Position numbers and translations under genes: made by a program. Below are positions 43,006-55,763 of a stretch of DNA of 64,000 bases, piece after piece. Under the pieces are notes generated by a model, which had not been told where the DNA came from, ran no database searches, and saw only the letters and a list, made by a program, of their open reading frames with translations. The DNA comes from Glycine soja (lineage: Eukaryota; Streptophyta; Magnoliopsida; Fabales; Fabaceae), in contig NC_041021.1 of the NCBI RefSeq assembly GCF_004193775.1, positions 7,322,651-7,386,650 of the forward strand, written 5' to 3'. How positions within the stretch are numbered: position 1 is the stretch's first letter; each line of letters opens with the position of its first letter.

Positions 43006-44966
43006 ACCTCAGGGTCAGTATGACAGATCTTGTGGGGCGGCCGACAAAAGCAAGGCTCTTGCTCCTACGTATCCTCCAATGAGGAACTCAGACCTACGTA
43101 GTTCTAGATAACTTGTGAGACTTGAAAAAGTCTCCACCGGAAGATGCTGACATCTCCGGAAAGGGCGCAGATGACCACATTGGCCTCTGCTCATCAATCA
43201 CACTTGGGGTTACTGAATGACGAGGTGCGGATAACCGTAAGGTGTCTCCGCGGGCTACCAGCTCTTGGGTCATGGTAACGAAAAAGCGATGTGGTCGACA
43301 AAAGCGAGGCTCTTGCTCCTACGTATCCTCCAATGAGGAACTCATACCTACGTAGTTCTGGATAACTTGTGAGACTTGAAAAAGTCTCAGTGTTTTCTCC
43401 ACTAAAATGCAAACATGCTTTAGTAAAGAGACAAATATTCCAACTGATTAGAGTAGCATATGCTTTTTTGAGTGAAAAACAATGCGTCTACCGGGGAAGG
43501 AGAGTATGCTGATGAAATTTTCTCATAACCATAAATGAGATTTTGGATGTTTAGCATTTCATTTCTAAATGACCATTTAGAGGAAACACTGGGTTCGACA
43601 AAAATAGAAGAAATCCACTCAAAGTGTATCAATCTCGCACAGGTAAGTGTTTTATCCTAATTCCGAACCATAGATATGTCATGACTTGATTTTACAAATC
43701 ATTTCCTATCAAATCAAAGATTACATGCGTGATCATGGATCAATAGGACTTCCCTTGGAAATGGGTTCTTTTGGTGGGTTTTTCGGACTTTGTGTGTTTT
43801 GGCTTTTTTCCTTTTCTGTTTCTGTTTGACACGAGGCGAGCAAGTCACCGACGCACAGGATTTTGGTTGGTAATCAAAGGGAGAAGACCACTTTTAGGTT
43901 ATGGTTTCCTTTTCTTTCTTTTGTTCTTTTGGCGACAATTCTGTATTGTTCAGATATTGTCTGGTCAAAAAGACCTTTCTGCACATTTCTTCTAGTTTCT
44001 TTGATCAGGAACTTTCTTTCCTTTTTTACTTTCTCCCATTCTTTGGTCGGGAATCTTCTTTCTTTTCTCTTTTTTGCTTTCTCTTTGATTGGAAATTTTC
44101 CTTCTTTTCTTTTTTTGCTTCCGAGGGTAAGGATTGACATTCTCACCCTGGGTCAAGGTTTATGGTGAGTCAGGATTTTGGCTCAAGGTTTGTAGAATGG
44201 CTAGACATGATACATGTCGGGGTTTGGTTTGGCTCAAGGATAAAAGGGATGTCCCACATTATTTCCATGACACAAATGCAAAAATGATGATTTGGAAATT
44301 TTATGCAAAACTGGTCATGCATGCACCTATGCGGACGCTCAAGTGTCAAAATTTTTTATGGTCATGTGATGCTAGGGCTCAGGATTCATTTCCTCCATTT
44401 TAGTCAACCCAATGTTTCCAAAATATGTTCTTTTATCAATTTGTGCATTCATCCGAGTCCATTTTGGGTACTCAGGAAAATTTTCACAGCATTCGCCCTT
44501 CAAGTGTACACACATTTTTTTTTTCAAAAACTAGTTATGATCAGTGAATTTTTTCAAAGAAAAGTTGGAAGTAATCTCTTTTCAAAAACATGTTGGTTTT
44601 TCAGCTAGACAACTTATTTTTCTTTTCCTTTTTCTCTCTTTTTTCCTTACTTGCTCTCTTTTTTCCTTACTTGCTCTCTTCTTTTTTCTTTCTTTCTTTT
44701 ATTTTTTTATTTTTATCATGATTTTTGCTTATATTATTATTTTTTTGGACGATGTTCCTAAACGAAGAACTCTACACGGTTCCAGAATTTCAAACATCAT
44801 TGATAGTAATGATATAAGCACTAACGCAACAATCCATACAAAAATGTATGCGCTGTACAAATGACAATCGAAACAACAAAAACAAACATTAGTCTCTCAA
44901 GTCAAAACATAACATATAAATGATAACAGAAATACGAAAGAAAACATGAATCTGGGGATCTCCCAG
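43006..44966 (-). other. Ogre 3' untranslated region, distal
   Basis: Non-coding. A block with GCGAGGCTCTTGCTCCTACG, CCTCCAATGAGGAACTCA and ACTTGTGAGACTTGAAAAAG occurs twice (about 43042-43132 and 43305-43388). A pyrimidine-rich stretch lies at 43890-44130 and 44600-44720 (TTTTCTTTC repeats, one 20-bp unit CTTACTTGCTCTCTTTTTTC doubled at about 44645). I see no gene. Confidence 0.6.
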
Positions 44967-46211
44967 TCATGTATCTCCACTCCCTCCCAAGAAGTCAAGC
45001 AAATCGGCCATCTCCTCGTCCTCGTGGGCCTCCTCTCCATCGCCGGGAGCCTCTGGGGGTGCCTCTCCTGCTTGGGCCTCGGGCCAATCCCCGGGCCATG
45101 CGACCTCTGCCCTGAACTGGTCTGGAGTAGGGCATGAAAAAGAAGCGAAGCCCTGGCTCTGAATGCTGAGGCTAATCTGCACATGTGCCCGGTGGTTGGC
45201 TGCCTGCTGGCGAACCAAATGCCGTAAATACTGCTCCATGTCAAATGACCCAGCCTGGCCAGCCTGATGAGGTGGTGGTGGCGCGCCTGCGGCCTGTGGA
45301 GCATCACCCTGAGCCTGTCTCTGGGTATAGTACTTCTGAATAAAAGCCCGGGTGATGGGCGGCCGAATTACCTTGGTAGGTGCAACGGGGACTCCGAACG
45401 ACTGGCAGAGTCCTGTGATCAGCGAGGGAAATCCCAGGGCCCTGTTGGACTTATCTGGGTCCAAAGGGTGCCTGGTAGGCGCCATACCTGCAAAAATATA
45501 GATGGCATCAGCGATCAACTGAGCCACATGGACGCTCATCCGCGTCAGGATGGCGTACACCAGCTGACACTTCGGCAGGGGGAGGTCGGAATTATGATCG
45601 CTGGGCAGGATGTTGCTGAGGAGCAACGTCATCCATATTTGGGTCAGGGTGGTCATGTTGGTGCGCATGATTCGCACTCGCCTCCCTGCAGTAGTCCGGG
45701 CAAAATCTTGCCCCGGTATACATAGCAGCTGGGCGATGGCCTCCTCATCGAACCCATCAGACCGGTTCCTCCTCTGGCCATACTCGCACTCCTGGCCCTC
45801 TTCTAGCACTAACGGATATCCCAAGAGCTGGCCGATAGCATCTGCATCGAACGGGATCCACTGACCCCTTACCCAGGAACTTATGTCGCGCACGCCCTCC
45901 TCTGTTGGCCAAGCATTGGCATAAAACTCAAGGACTATTTCTGGATCGAACTTGGCCATGGGAGTAACCAGTGATGTCCACCGTCGGCGCCCTATCTCCT
46001 CCTGGAAATCAGTATACTCGTCGTCTCTGAGCTGGACATGTCGTTCCCGGAGAAACGACCATCCCTTGATGGCCTCGAAGCGCTGCTGGTGTACAGCGCT
46101 CCTAAAGCGGTGACTGTCATACTCAGGAGCGGAACTAGTCCCTTCGGCCGCCGTATCCTTCCTGGACCTCTTTGAGGCAAGCTTCCTCAGGGCCATTTCC
46201 TGCGAAGGCAA
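44967..46211 (-). CDS. Extra ORF downstream of Ogre pol (plant-transposon-protein type)
   Basis: An intact 414-codon frame on the element's sense strand, between integrase and the 3' LTR. It starts MPSQEMALRKLASKRSRKDT, a basic possible nuclear signal. The globular middle has FEAIKGWSFLRERHVQLRDD, VLEFYANAWPTEEG, SSWVRGQWIPFDADAIGQLL and VYAILTRMSVHVAQLIADAI. A Pro/Ala/Gln-rich linker and an acidic tail (GDGEEAHEDEEMADLLDFLG) follow. The middle matches, from memory, the putative plant transposon protein domain found in many retrotransposon extra ORFs. Function is unknown. The frame has no stop although gag-pol has several, which suggests recent constraint or chance. Expression would need splicing or its own promoter, since pol stops 2.1 kb upstream. 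Confidence 0.75.
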   Translation of the reverse strand: MPSQEMALRKLASKRSRKDTAAEGTSSAPEYDSHRFRSAVHQQRFEAIKGWSFLRERHVQLRDDEYTDFQEEIGRRRWTSLVTPMAKFDPEIVLEFYANAWPTEEGVRDISSWVRGQWIPFDADAIGQLLGYPLVLEEGQECEYGQRRNRSDGFDEEAIAQLLCIPGQDFARTTAGRRVRIMRTNMTTLTQIWMTLLLSNILPSDHNSDLPLPKCQLVYAILTRMSVHVAQLIADAIYIFAGMAPTRHPLDPDKSNRALGFPSLITGLCQSFGVPVAPTKVIRPPITRAFIQKYYTQRQAQGDAPQAAGAPPPPHQAGQAGSFDMEQYLRHLVRQQAANHRAHVQISLSIQSQGFASFSCPTPDQFRAEVAWPGDWPEAQAGEAPPEAPGDGEEAHEDEEMADLLDFLGGSGDT

Positions 46212-48313
46212 ACATTTGGAAAGTTAGTTTTACCAAGGAATGCTACTCTTAAAACAAAAATGGCATACAACCTCCTCCAATAAATACAAACATCAATGTA
46301 AATTTAGAGCAAGCTTATGCGCATACTTCTTTACGAACGTTCACTTGCACAAGACATTCTTATAACTAAGAAAAATGCACCCATGTACAATCAAGGCACC
46401 TTCGTTACCTAGATTATTTATATGTACTTCCAAGGTGTATTTGTTACCTACATCTCATGCACTTCCTTGGCTAAATTTACATACATGCGTACTCAAAGCA
46501 TTTGGGGTACCAAAAATTGCACATGTGCATATTCCGGTATTTCTAATACTTATGCATATACAAACTTTGTGATGAATCTTGGCTATCTACACAATAAGGT
46601 GATACATTTCATGCTTTATTCAAGTGTTTTTGCTACCTAAAGCCGCATGCAAATTCAAGTATATTTTCCTTTGCTGACTAAAATTGTATTCAAATTAAAA
46701 GGTATTTTTGTAAGGTATTTTCTTTACATAACATGCAACATATATATATTTTTTTGTGAGACATTTTGACTATCAAAAATTACATATACATACATCCTAG
46801 TATTTTGCTACCACACCCAAAGTGTAAATTGCCAAAGGTATTTTGCTACCTATTCTAAACCTACACATTTATGATGAGCAAAATTCCTAAACATCTAGGC
46901 GTAGGGAAATTATTGTAGCGTGGCTCATAGCTGATTGCTGGCCAAAAAGAGTAACTTTACCCAACATGCACCTCCTCTTGTGTTCTTTTGCATAAAAACT
47001 TTGGTTCCTAGGCCTAGGATATATGTGGGGCAATTACTCTAGCCTTTTTCGGGAATGAATGCATGTCCCAAAAAATAGAAAATATGTGCAAACCAAAATG
47101 CCCCATGGGTTGTTTCCTTACAAAAGTCACGCGCTAATGCCATTGAGGCATTTCACCGAACACTTGGTGGGCGCGCGTTTAGGTATCAATAGCAAGAGAA
47201 CGGGGACAATGTGGCATGTCCCATTGCTTCAAAATGCTTTATAGGCCTAGGGCCATCCCATACAAACCCCCAATTCAACCCAATCAAGCAAGAAAACAAA
47301 CCAAAATTACCCCACATATTTGAGCACATTCCCACATTTTAGAGCACCAAAAGGAGATCAAAATACACCAATGAAAAGCTAGAAAGCTTAGGGATGGAAT
47401 ACTTACTTGTTGGTGATGAACAAAAGCGCAAAACGGAATCAAAAAATGCGAAAAATGATGACCCTAGGGCTGCAAATTCATCACTTCCGTGGCTATGGCT
47501 TTTGAAAGGGGGGGAAAAGAAGTTTTTGAATGCAAAAACGTCCCCCCCTTTCGTCATTTTTATATTTTGGTGCAGGGGTTGCTCGCCTAGGCGAGCTCAG
47601 CTGCACTTTTTTTTTTTCCGAGAGGAACATTAACTATGTCCCCTCCTCTTTTATGGGTTAGCGTTTTGCCTATTTGAGCCTACTTAAGTTAGAATTAGGT
47701 GTTAATTACTTATTTTTTAAAAACAAACAAAATAGTAAAAGAAAAACTGCGAATACAAAGGATACAGGGCTGCCTTGCAGCGACGTTTTCTGCTTGCTTA
47801 GCGCAGAGAAGGGGCAATGATCAGTCGGTCGTGACCCCATCCCCACTTGCATCCGTTCCTAAGTACCTGCAAGTAATAAACAACCAGGTTTGGCCAATCT
47901 TGACCGCGTCGTTGTCTTACCATGATTAGTTTCTGCTGTCCATGTTCGGTCCCCACCCCAGAAGGTAGCTCAAGACGATCCTGCCCCTGTTTTACCACAA
48001 CAATATGCATGCGTATGCGTATGCATGAATGTTTTCAAATGCAGCAAATTTTAGTGAAAGTTGGTTTAGGTCCAATTTTAATTAAGCGCTTGGGGCATCC
48101 CATGAACTGAGCGGAAGGGCTCAGGTGATCACAAATCAACGCAAGGTTCGAAACCAACGTGAGGACTAAAGCCTCGAATCCACGTTCATTTCTTTGAAAA
48201 GATTGTAACAAGAGATACAACAGACGGGAAATCCCTGGGGGAAATCCAGAAAACACATAAAGATAAAGAACATGCAGCGACATCCTTAATTGCCCCAGAT
48301 TCTAAGCATAATA
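46212..48313 (-). other. Ogre spacer between integrase and the extra ORF
   Basis: About 2.1 kb of non-coding sequence. It contains short dispersed repeats around GGTATTTTTGTTACCTA (for example near 46432, 46625, 46704, 46837) and a T9 run. It could hold an intron or promoter for the extra ORF, but I could not identify either with confidence. Confidence 0.5.
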
Positions 48314-51300
48314 TCACTTGACAACATCAGAATTCACGGGTGAAGGTAGCTCTTCGCCATCCATGTTGGTAAGCACCAGGGCTCCTCCGGAAAAAGCCTT
48401 CTTCACAACAAAAGGCCCTTCGTAGTTCGGGGCCCATTTCCCTCGATTGTCCTTGACAGCATGGGACATTTTCTTTAGCACAAGGTCTCCCTCATGGAAC
48501 TTGCGCAAGCGTACTTTCTTGTCGAATGCACTCTTCATTCTTTGCTGGTACACGCGCCCATGACTCATGGCCGTTAAGCGCTTACCCTCAATGAGGTTGA
48601 GCTGGTCATAGCACGTTTGAGCCCACTCTGATTCCTTTAATCCGGATTCTGCCAAGATCCTTAATGACGGGACTTCTACCTCAAACGGTAACACAGCCTC
48701 CATCCCATATACCAAGGAGAACGGCGTTGCCCCAGTTGACGTTCGCACTGAAGTTCGGTAACCGTGTAATGCGAATGGCAGCATTTCGTGCCAATCCTTG
48801 TATGACACGGTCATCTTTTGGATAATCTTTTTGATATTTTTGTTGGCCGCTTCCACGGCTCCATTCATCTTTGGCCGGTAGGGTGTGGAATTGTGATGCT
48901 GGATTTTAAACTCCTTGCACATTTCCCCCATCATCTTGTTATTCAGGTTGGTGCCGTTGTCCGTGATAATCTTCCTTGGCAAACCATATCGGCAGATGAT
49001 CTCTTTCTTAATGAACCTGACCACCACACCCCTCGTGACGTTGGTATGGGAAGCCGCCTCGACCCACTTGGTGAAATAATCTATCGCTACGAGGATGAAG
49101 CGATGACCATTCGAGGCCTTGGGCTCAATGGCCCCGATGACATCTATTCCCCACATGGAGAAAGGCCAAGGGGCGGACATGACATTCAGAGGATGCGGTG
49201 GAGCATTGACATTATCTGCGAACGTTTGACATTTGTGGCATTTCTTTACATGGACACAACAATCACTTTCCATGGTAAGCCAGTAATAACCTGCTCTTAG
49301 GATCTTCCTGGCCATAGCATGCCCGTTGGTGTGCGTTCCAAACGAGCCCTCATGGACTTCCTCGATCATGTGATTTGCCTCCCTGGCATCTACACACCGC
49401 AGGAGTGTCATGTCGTGGTTTCTCTTATACAGTATGCTTCCGCTCATGAAGAAACCGGCCGCCAACCTTCTCAATGTCCTCTTATCATTGTCGGCAATCT
49501 CTGGCGGGTATTCTTTGCTTATGACATATCACTTGATGTCGAAATACCAAGGCTTACCGTCCCGTTCCTCTTCTACTTGGCAGCAATGCGCGGGTTTGCC
49601 ACGACACCAAAATTCAATGTAGGGTAGATCCCTGTGCGGCGTTAGCTGGAACATAGACGCCAAAGTAGCAAGCGCATCTGCCATTTGATTTTCCTCGCGG
49701 GGAACATGATGGAAGGAGATCTCATCAAAGGTTTTAGCCAATTCCTTGATATAGGCTTTGTAGGGTATCAGCTTGGGATCTCTAGTTTCCCATTCCCCTC
49801 TCAGCTGATGGATTACCAATGCTGAGTCGCCGTACACCTTGAGTAGTTTGACATTGGAGTCAATCGCTGCCTGGACGGCTAAGGCACATGCTTCATATTC
49901 GGCCACGTTGTTGGTGCAGTCGAATCCTAACCTGGCTGCGAAAGGTACACATTGATTGTCCGGAGAGACCAATACTGCCCCAACGCCATGGCCTAGAATG
50001 TTTGACGCTCCGTCAAACCATACGGTCCATTTGTCCCGATCTTCGTCCAATTTTTCCTCAAACAAGGCCATGATGTCCTCATCCGAGAATTCAGGATGCA
50101 TGGGCTGATAGTCGTTAAGAGGCTGTTGAGCCAAATAATCTGCTAAGGCACTTCCTTTTATCGCCTTTTGGGTGACGTAAACTATATCAAACTCGGATAG
50201 CAGGACTTGCCACCGGGCGATTCGTCCTGTGAGAGCTGGCTTCTCAAAGATGTACTTAACCGGGTCCATCTTGGATATCAACCAAGTAGTATGGCTCAGC
50301 ATGTACTGCCTTAGGCGATGGGATGCCCATACTAAAGCACAACACGTTCTTTCAAGCAAGGAGTAATTCATTTCACAAGTCGTGAACTTCTTACTTAGGT
50401 AGTAAACAACACGCTCTTTCTTTCCGGATTCGTCATGTTGCCCCAGCATACACCCCATTGATTCGTCCAAGATTGTCATGTACAAAATGAGAGGCCTTCC
50501 AGGTACTGGTGGCATAAGCACGGGAGGATTCATAAGGCACTTCTTGATCCTTCCAAAAGCTTCTTGGCAATCCTCATTCTAGCGATCAATTTGGTTTTTG
50601 CGTAAGAGTTTGAACAACGGCTCACAAATGGCGATGAACTGCGATATGAATCTGGCAATATAATTCAAGCGTCCCAGGAAACCTCGGACTTGTCTCTCAG
50701 TACGTGGTTCCGGCATCTCAAGGATAGCCTTCACCTTTTCGGGGTCTACCTCTATCCCTTTCTGGCTTACAACAAAACCAAGCAATTTCCCTGATTTGAC
50801 CCCAAAGGTACACTTGGCGGGGTTCAACCTTAATTGATATTTCTTAAGCCTTTCGAACAACTTCCGCATGTTGACAAGGTGTTCTTCCTCGGATTTAGAT
50901 TTAGCAATTATGTCGTCCACGTAGACCTCGATCTCTTGATGCATTATATCATGGAACAAAGCTACCATGGCCCATTGATAAGTTGCCCCGGCATTCTTGA
51001 GTCCAAAGGACATCACCTTGTAACAGAATGTTCCCCACAGGGTGACGAAGGTAGTCTTTTCCATATCCTCTGGCGCCATCTTTATCTGATTGTAACCGGA
51101 GAAACCGTCCATGAAGGAAAATAAAGCGAAATTGGTCGTGTTATCCACGAGGATATCGATGTGTGGCAAAGGAAAATTGTCCTTGGGACTGGCCCAATTC
51201 AGGTCCCGATAATCCACACACATTCGTACTTTCCCATCTTTCTTAGGGACCGGTACAATGTTGGCAACCCATTCTGGATACCGAGCGATGGCCAGAAAAC

Positions 51301-51749
51301 CAGCGTCAAATTGCTTCTTCACTTCTTCTTTTATCTTTAAGGATGTTTCGGGCTTCATCCTTCTCAGTTTCTGCTTTACCGGGGAACACTCGGGATTTAG
51401 AGGTAATCGGTGCTGTAAAATGTCAGAACTCAAACCGGGCATATCTTGGTATGACCAAGCAAAGATGTCTTGGTAGTCCCTTAGCAGGATTATTAATTCT
51501 TCACGGATAGGTGCGGTAATACCTGTACCTATCTTTACTTCCCTTTTTCCACTGCCAATTCCCAAGTCTACTAGTTTTGTTTCTTCTTGATGAGGCCCCA
51601 TTTCTTGGTCCTCATGGGCGACCATTCTTTCTAATTCTGGGGGAAGTCCCACATCCTCGTTCCCTTCATCTTCCGTTTGATTCGTTTCTTGCTCGAAGTT
51701 GATAAGCGGGTCCCAGCTATTAGTACCTTCGGGGGACTCGTCATCAGAT
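48314..51749 (-). pseudogene. Ogre pol: RT, RNase H, integrase, with two in-frame stops
   Basis: The exon starts at 51749 after the intron (SDDESPEGTNSWDPLINF). RT: MCVDYRDLNWASPKDNFPLP, FSFMDGFSGYNQIKMAPEDM, catalytic YVDD in VYVDDIIAKS. TAG at 50579-50581 replaces Trp (KNQIDR*NEDCQEAF). RNase H: VWFDGASNILGHGVGAVLVS, NNVAEYEACALAVQ, VYGDSALVIHQL and ENQMADALATLASM hold the Asp/Glu/Asp/Asp residues. TGA at 49529-49531 replaces Arg (FDIK*YVISKEYPPE). Integrase: HHCC in HTNGHAMARK..CCVHVKKCHKC; Asp in GIDVIGAIEP, Asp in IITDNGTNLN, Glu in MNGAVEAANK. It ends near 48314. The frame is continuous apart from the two stops, and all catalytic residues are intact. Confidence 0.93.
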
Positions 51750-51931
51750 CTGCCGTTTCAGAAATAAAGAAGTAAACATGCAAATGAATGAGAATGGGTA
51801 GAGACGTAGGAACAGATGAAGAAAGATCCTTGTATTATAAATTCAAAAACAAAAGACACAAAGCCTTAACAAAAGGAAAAACTCTAAAGCCTAGGCCCAA
51901 CTATAGAGCTTTTAAAACCGTAAAGGTTTAC
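51750..51931 (-). other. Ogre intron between protease and RT
   Basis: On the minus strand the donor is ATAAT|GTAAACC (51932/51931) and the acceptor is ACGGCAG|ATCTGATG (51750/51749), 182 bp. Removing it joins TSI in frame to SDDESPEG. A spliced intron at this position is a defining trait of Ogre elements; partial splicing is thought to set the gag to pol ratio. Confidence 0.8.
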
Positions 51932-54900
51932 ATTATGCTCGTTGCGTAAATGCCGGGGCGTTCCTCCACTCGCCAATTTCCCAGCTGGAAATCAGGAGGG
52001 CATGGTCGTACCAAATCCAATGTACTCGGAACATCATCTTCGTATATCGCGACCACTTGACCTTCGTCTCCCAAACCTGCGCTTATAAAGCTTCTGCTTA
52101 TGTGGCAGGGCGGGCTTCCTTCACTTTCTTGTCTCAACTGCGAGCTTTGGCCACTGCTTTTCCTTCCCGCGGTGCTTCTCTTCATATCCGTCTGAGTGGG
52201 CTTATAGCCTAAACCATACTTCCCACGATTTCCTTTGGTATTTATTAGGCTAGTTATGCCACCGTTGTCTTGGCCTAAACCCATTCCGGGTTCGTAACCG
52301 TTCCCCAACATAACTCGGGCCATCATTACTGCTGCATCGGACAGGCAAGGCTGCCCAAAGAAGGAGTCCACAGAGGAAATGCTTACCACCTCAAAAGACT
52401 GGAAAGCGGTTTCTAACGATTCCTCTGCGGCTTCCACATAAGGCATAGAGGATGGGCAGCTCACCAAGATGTCTTCCTCGCCTGACACGATGACCGAATG
52501 CCCCTCCACTACGAATTTCAACTTTTGGTGGAGTGTAGAGGGCACAACTCCCACTGAGTGGATCCACGGGCGCCCCAACAGACAGCTGTAGGGGGGTTAA
52601 TATCCATTATTTGGAAGGTGACTTGACAGGTGTGAGGGCCTATTTGTACTGGGAGATCGATCTCTCCCCTAACCTCTCGGCGGGTGCCGTCGAAGGCACG
52701 AACCACCATTGAACTCGGCTTTAAGTGGGAAGCATTGAATGGTAATTTTTCCAAAGTGCTCTTAGGCATCACGTTTAAACTGGAACCATTATCGATGAGC
52801 ACTTTGACTACGACATTGTCGATACACTTGACTGATACGTGCAAAGCTTTATTATGCCCTCTCCCCTCGGCGGGGATTTCTTCTTCGGCGAAGGCAAGAT
52901 AGTTGTTGGCAGTGATATTATTGACCAGCCCTCCGAAACCCTCTACCGAGATGTCTTGGGCCACATGGGCCTCGTTCAGAACTTTTACTAGCAGAGCCCG
53001 ATGAGGCTCGGAGCTCATGAGTAACTCCAACAGCGAGACCCTGGCCGGAGTTTTGTTGAGCTGTTCGATAACCTTGAATTCGCTCTGCTGAATTATACGG
53101 AGGAATTCGCTGGCTTCCTCTAGTGACACCTCCTTTTTACCATCCTTTTTCTCCGGAAGACCTTTCGCCGGAATATCTTTATTCGAAGTGGGGGGTGCTT
53201 CACCATCTTGCTCCTCCACCACTTTTCCTTTTCCCTTGACGTCCACGGGTTGGACTGGTAGGTCCGGAGGCGCAAACACACGACCGCTACGGGTCACACC
53301 ACTCAGTCCCGTGATATTTGTTACCTTAGCCGACAACGAGCTGACGTCGGTGGCTTCTTCTTCCTTCCCCCTCGGAGGTGCATATCTCCATGGGACTGCG
53401 TGGCTATTTTGGTACGGGAAAGGAACAGGTTTAGCTGCTAAGGGGTGTCCGGGCTTTTGCAAAGCTGTGCCTTTAGTGAAGTATATCACCAAGGGTTTGG
53501 GCTTCGCAACACTGCTCCCATTCGTGGACTGCATGCATATGTGTTGCTCTTCTCTTCCTTCACTGCCAATTTCCAGTCGACCTTGATCTATCATCCGCTG
53601 TAACAACTCCTCTACTCGCAAACACGTTTCCATGTCATGCAGCTCGCCGGAATGCAGCAAACAGGAATCCTCCTTACACCCACTATGGGGAATCACACCT
53701 CCCTTTTGTAGGGCCTCAAAGATAAACCTACTAGGGGTTGCCACATCCTTTAAAGGTTTAGACTTGCGTGGCCTATCAGACTCAACGGCGTTAACTGCTC
53801 CCCCTCCATGATCGGCGAGCGGGTTGGTTCTCACATTGGGCTGATCCTCTTGGAAGGTCAGCCATCCAGCATCGATCAAATGTTGGACCTTGTATTTAAG
53901 GGCCAAGCATTTTTCAACGGAATGCCCCGGGACACCCCCATGGTACTTGCAAGTTGCATTAGGGTCATACCACTTTGGCAAAGGGGGTTGGAGGACCTTT
54001 CCGGGAGTTACCACGGCCAAATGGTTGGCGATGAGAGACGGCAAGAGGTCTTCGTACGTCATTGGGAGTGGGGTGAATTCTTGGAATGGCCTCGGAGGGC
54101 AGTTCCTTGTCGCGTTGGAATTATCTGCCGGGCGAGTCGTGTTCGGAGTTGGAACTTGGGGAGCTTCCCTCTGAGTGGGTGTCTTAGGCTGCACGGGTGC
54201 TGAACTAGAGGCGTTCCCGGTATGAGCCGAGAAGCTCGGGTGATGTTACGCGTACTGATGGGTACCATGAGGTGTCTGCGGGGGTTTGACCCACGCGGGC
54301 GTTGAAGAGACGACATGGGCATCTCCTTCCTTCCTTTTTGCCCCTGTTGCCCCGATTCTTTTGGCATTCGCACTCGTGGAGGAAACGTAATCGAACTTTC
54401 CTCTTTTCAATCCTACCTCGATTCTTTCCCCGACGAACACTAGGTCCGCGAAGCTGGACGGCATGTAACCTACTAGCTTCTCATAGTAGAACACTGGCAG
54501 AGTGTCTACCATCATGGTGATCATCTCTCTCTCAACCATGGGAGGAGCTACTTGTGCCGCCAAATCTCTCCACCGCTGGGCATATTCTTTAAAGGTTTCG
54601 CCCTCTTTCTTGAACATATTCTCCAGTTGAGTGCGATCGGGAGCCATATCGGAATTGTACTGATATTGCCTTAGGAAGGCAGTAATCAGATCCTTCCAAG
54701 TACGGATACGGGAAGCTTCCAAATTAGTGTACCAAACTACCGCGGCTCCAGCCAAGCTATCTTGAAAGAAGTGTATTAAAATCTTCTCATCTTTAGAGTG
54801 TGCGCCCATCTTGCGACAGTACATCTTGAGATGGTTTTTGGGACAGGTCGTCCCTTTATACTTGTCGAAGTCCGGCACTTTGAACTTCAGGGGGATAACA

Positions 54901-55529
54901 ACATCGGGTACTAAGCAAAGATCCGTCATGTCTGCGAACGGATAATCCCCAAATCCTTCCACGGCTCTCAATCTTTCCTCGAGAAGATCGAGCTTCCTCC
55001 TTTCTTCAGTTGCCGGGGGCGGTCCTTCCATGGACAAAACTATTGGTTGTGTCGTGATGTTGGGCTGAGGCAACGTGCTGGGTGACGGCCCTTCGGGGAT
55101 CGGGGGATAGAACTCGACATCCCTTCGAGCATAGTCTTGAGGGTCTTTGTGGACCTCGTCGGGCTGTTGAGGAGGTTCTCTTTCAAGGACGGGAGAAGCA
55201 ATATGGACCGCATCGTCTTGCAAGACGGGTGGTGAGTAGTTGGGCGGCAATCCATAAGGGTAAGCCGCTCGGTTGTATCCCAGGTGAGGGTTGCCATCGT
55301 GCCCCAGTGTGTCCCTTCCCCGTCCTACTATGTTTGAGGGAGGATGGTGCGCAGTTGCCAAGAGAGTTGGGTCTGCTTCGGCAGCCGAACTGACAGCGGC
55401 AGCGGTGGCCACATTTTTCTCCATGAGCTGCCTTATTCCTAACATGGCTTCCATCATGGAAGCCATTTGTTCTTTCAGAGCCGACATGTCGGCTTTCATC
55501 TGTTCCTGTATCTCCTCTTGATCACCCAT
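51932..55529 (-). pseudogene. Ogre gag-protease with G-patch
   Basis: I take the ATG at 55529 (MGDQEEIQEQMKADMSALKE, coiled coil) as the start; the frame is open further upstream to 55706. The gag core is at about 54850-54450 (CPKNHLKMYCRKMGAHSKDE, FKEYAQRWRDLAAQVAPPM). TAA at 54246-54248 replaces Gln (HQY A*HHPSF). Zinc-knuckle-like CKYHGGVPGHSVEKC follows, then two CxHS-type repeats and protease VKVLIDNGSSLNVMPKSTL (Asp-Asn-Gly-Ser form). A 1-bp deletion in a C run at about 52592-52598 shifts frame inside INP..SCLLGRPW. The new frame (52578-51932) carries RVMLGNGYEPGMGLGQDNGG, a G-patch, and ends at the intron donor. One stop and one frameshift separate it from an intact ORF. Confidence 0.9.
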
Positions 55530-55763
55530 CGTTCTAGATTTGAATCTGGTGCGATAGGGATGCCTTGTGGCGCGTTTAGTTATGGTGTTTTTCCCTAAAA
55601 AACCAAACGTGAGGAGTGGGTAAAGAAAGAAAGAATGCATGCTAGAGATAAGATGCGGGGGTGATTTGATTTGCACAAGCTTTTTGGAGTAGAAACATGG
55701 GACCAACTCATTTTATTTCAAAAAGTTGTATCTAGTCAAGGTCTGAGAGACCATACAAGTTTC

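Noticed and set aside
45267..45864. Plus-strand frames opposite the Ogre extra ORF
   Set aside because: The minus-strand frame is longer, intact and domain-bearing; the plus-strand ones are shadows.
53188..54203. Plus-strand frames of 94-132 codons opposite Ogre gag-protease
   Set aside because: Shadows of the minus-strand polyprotein.
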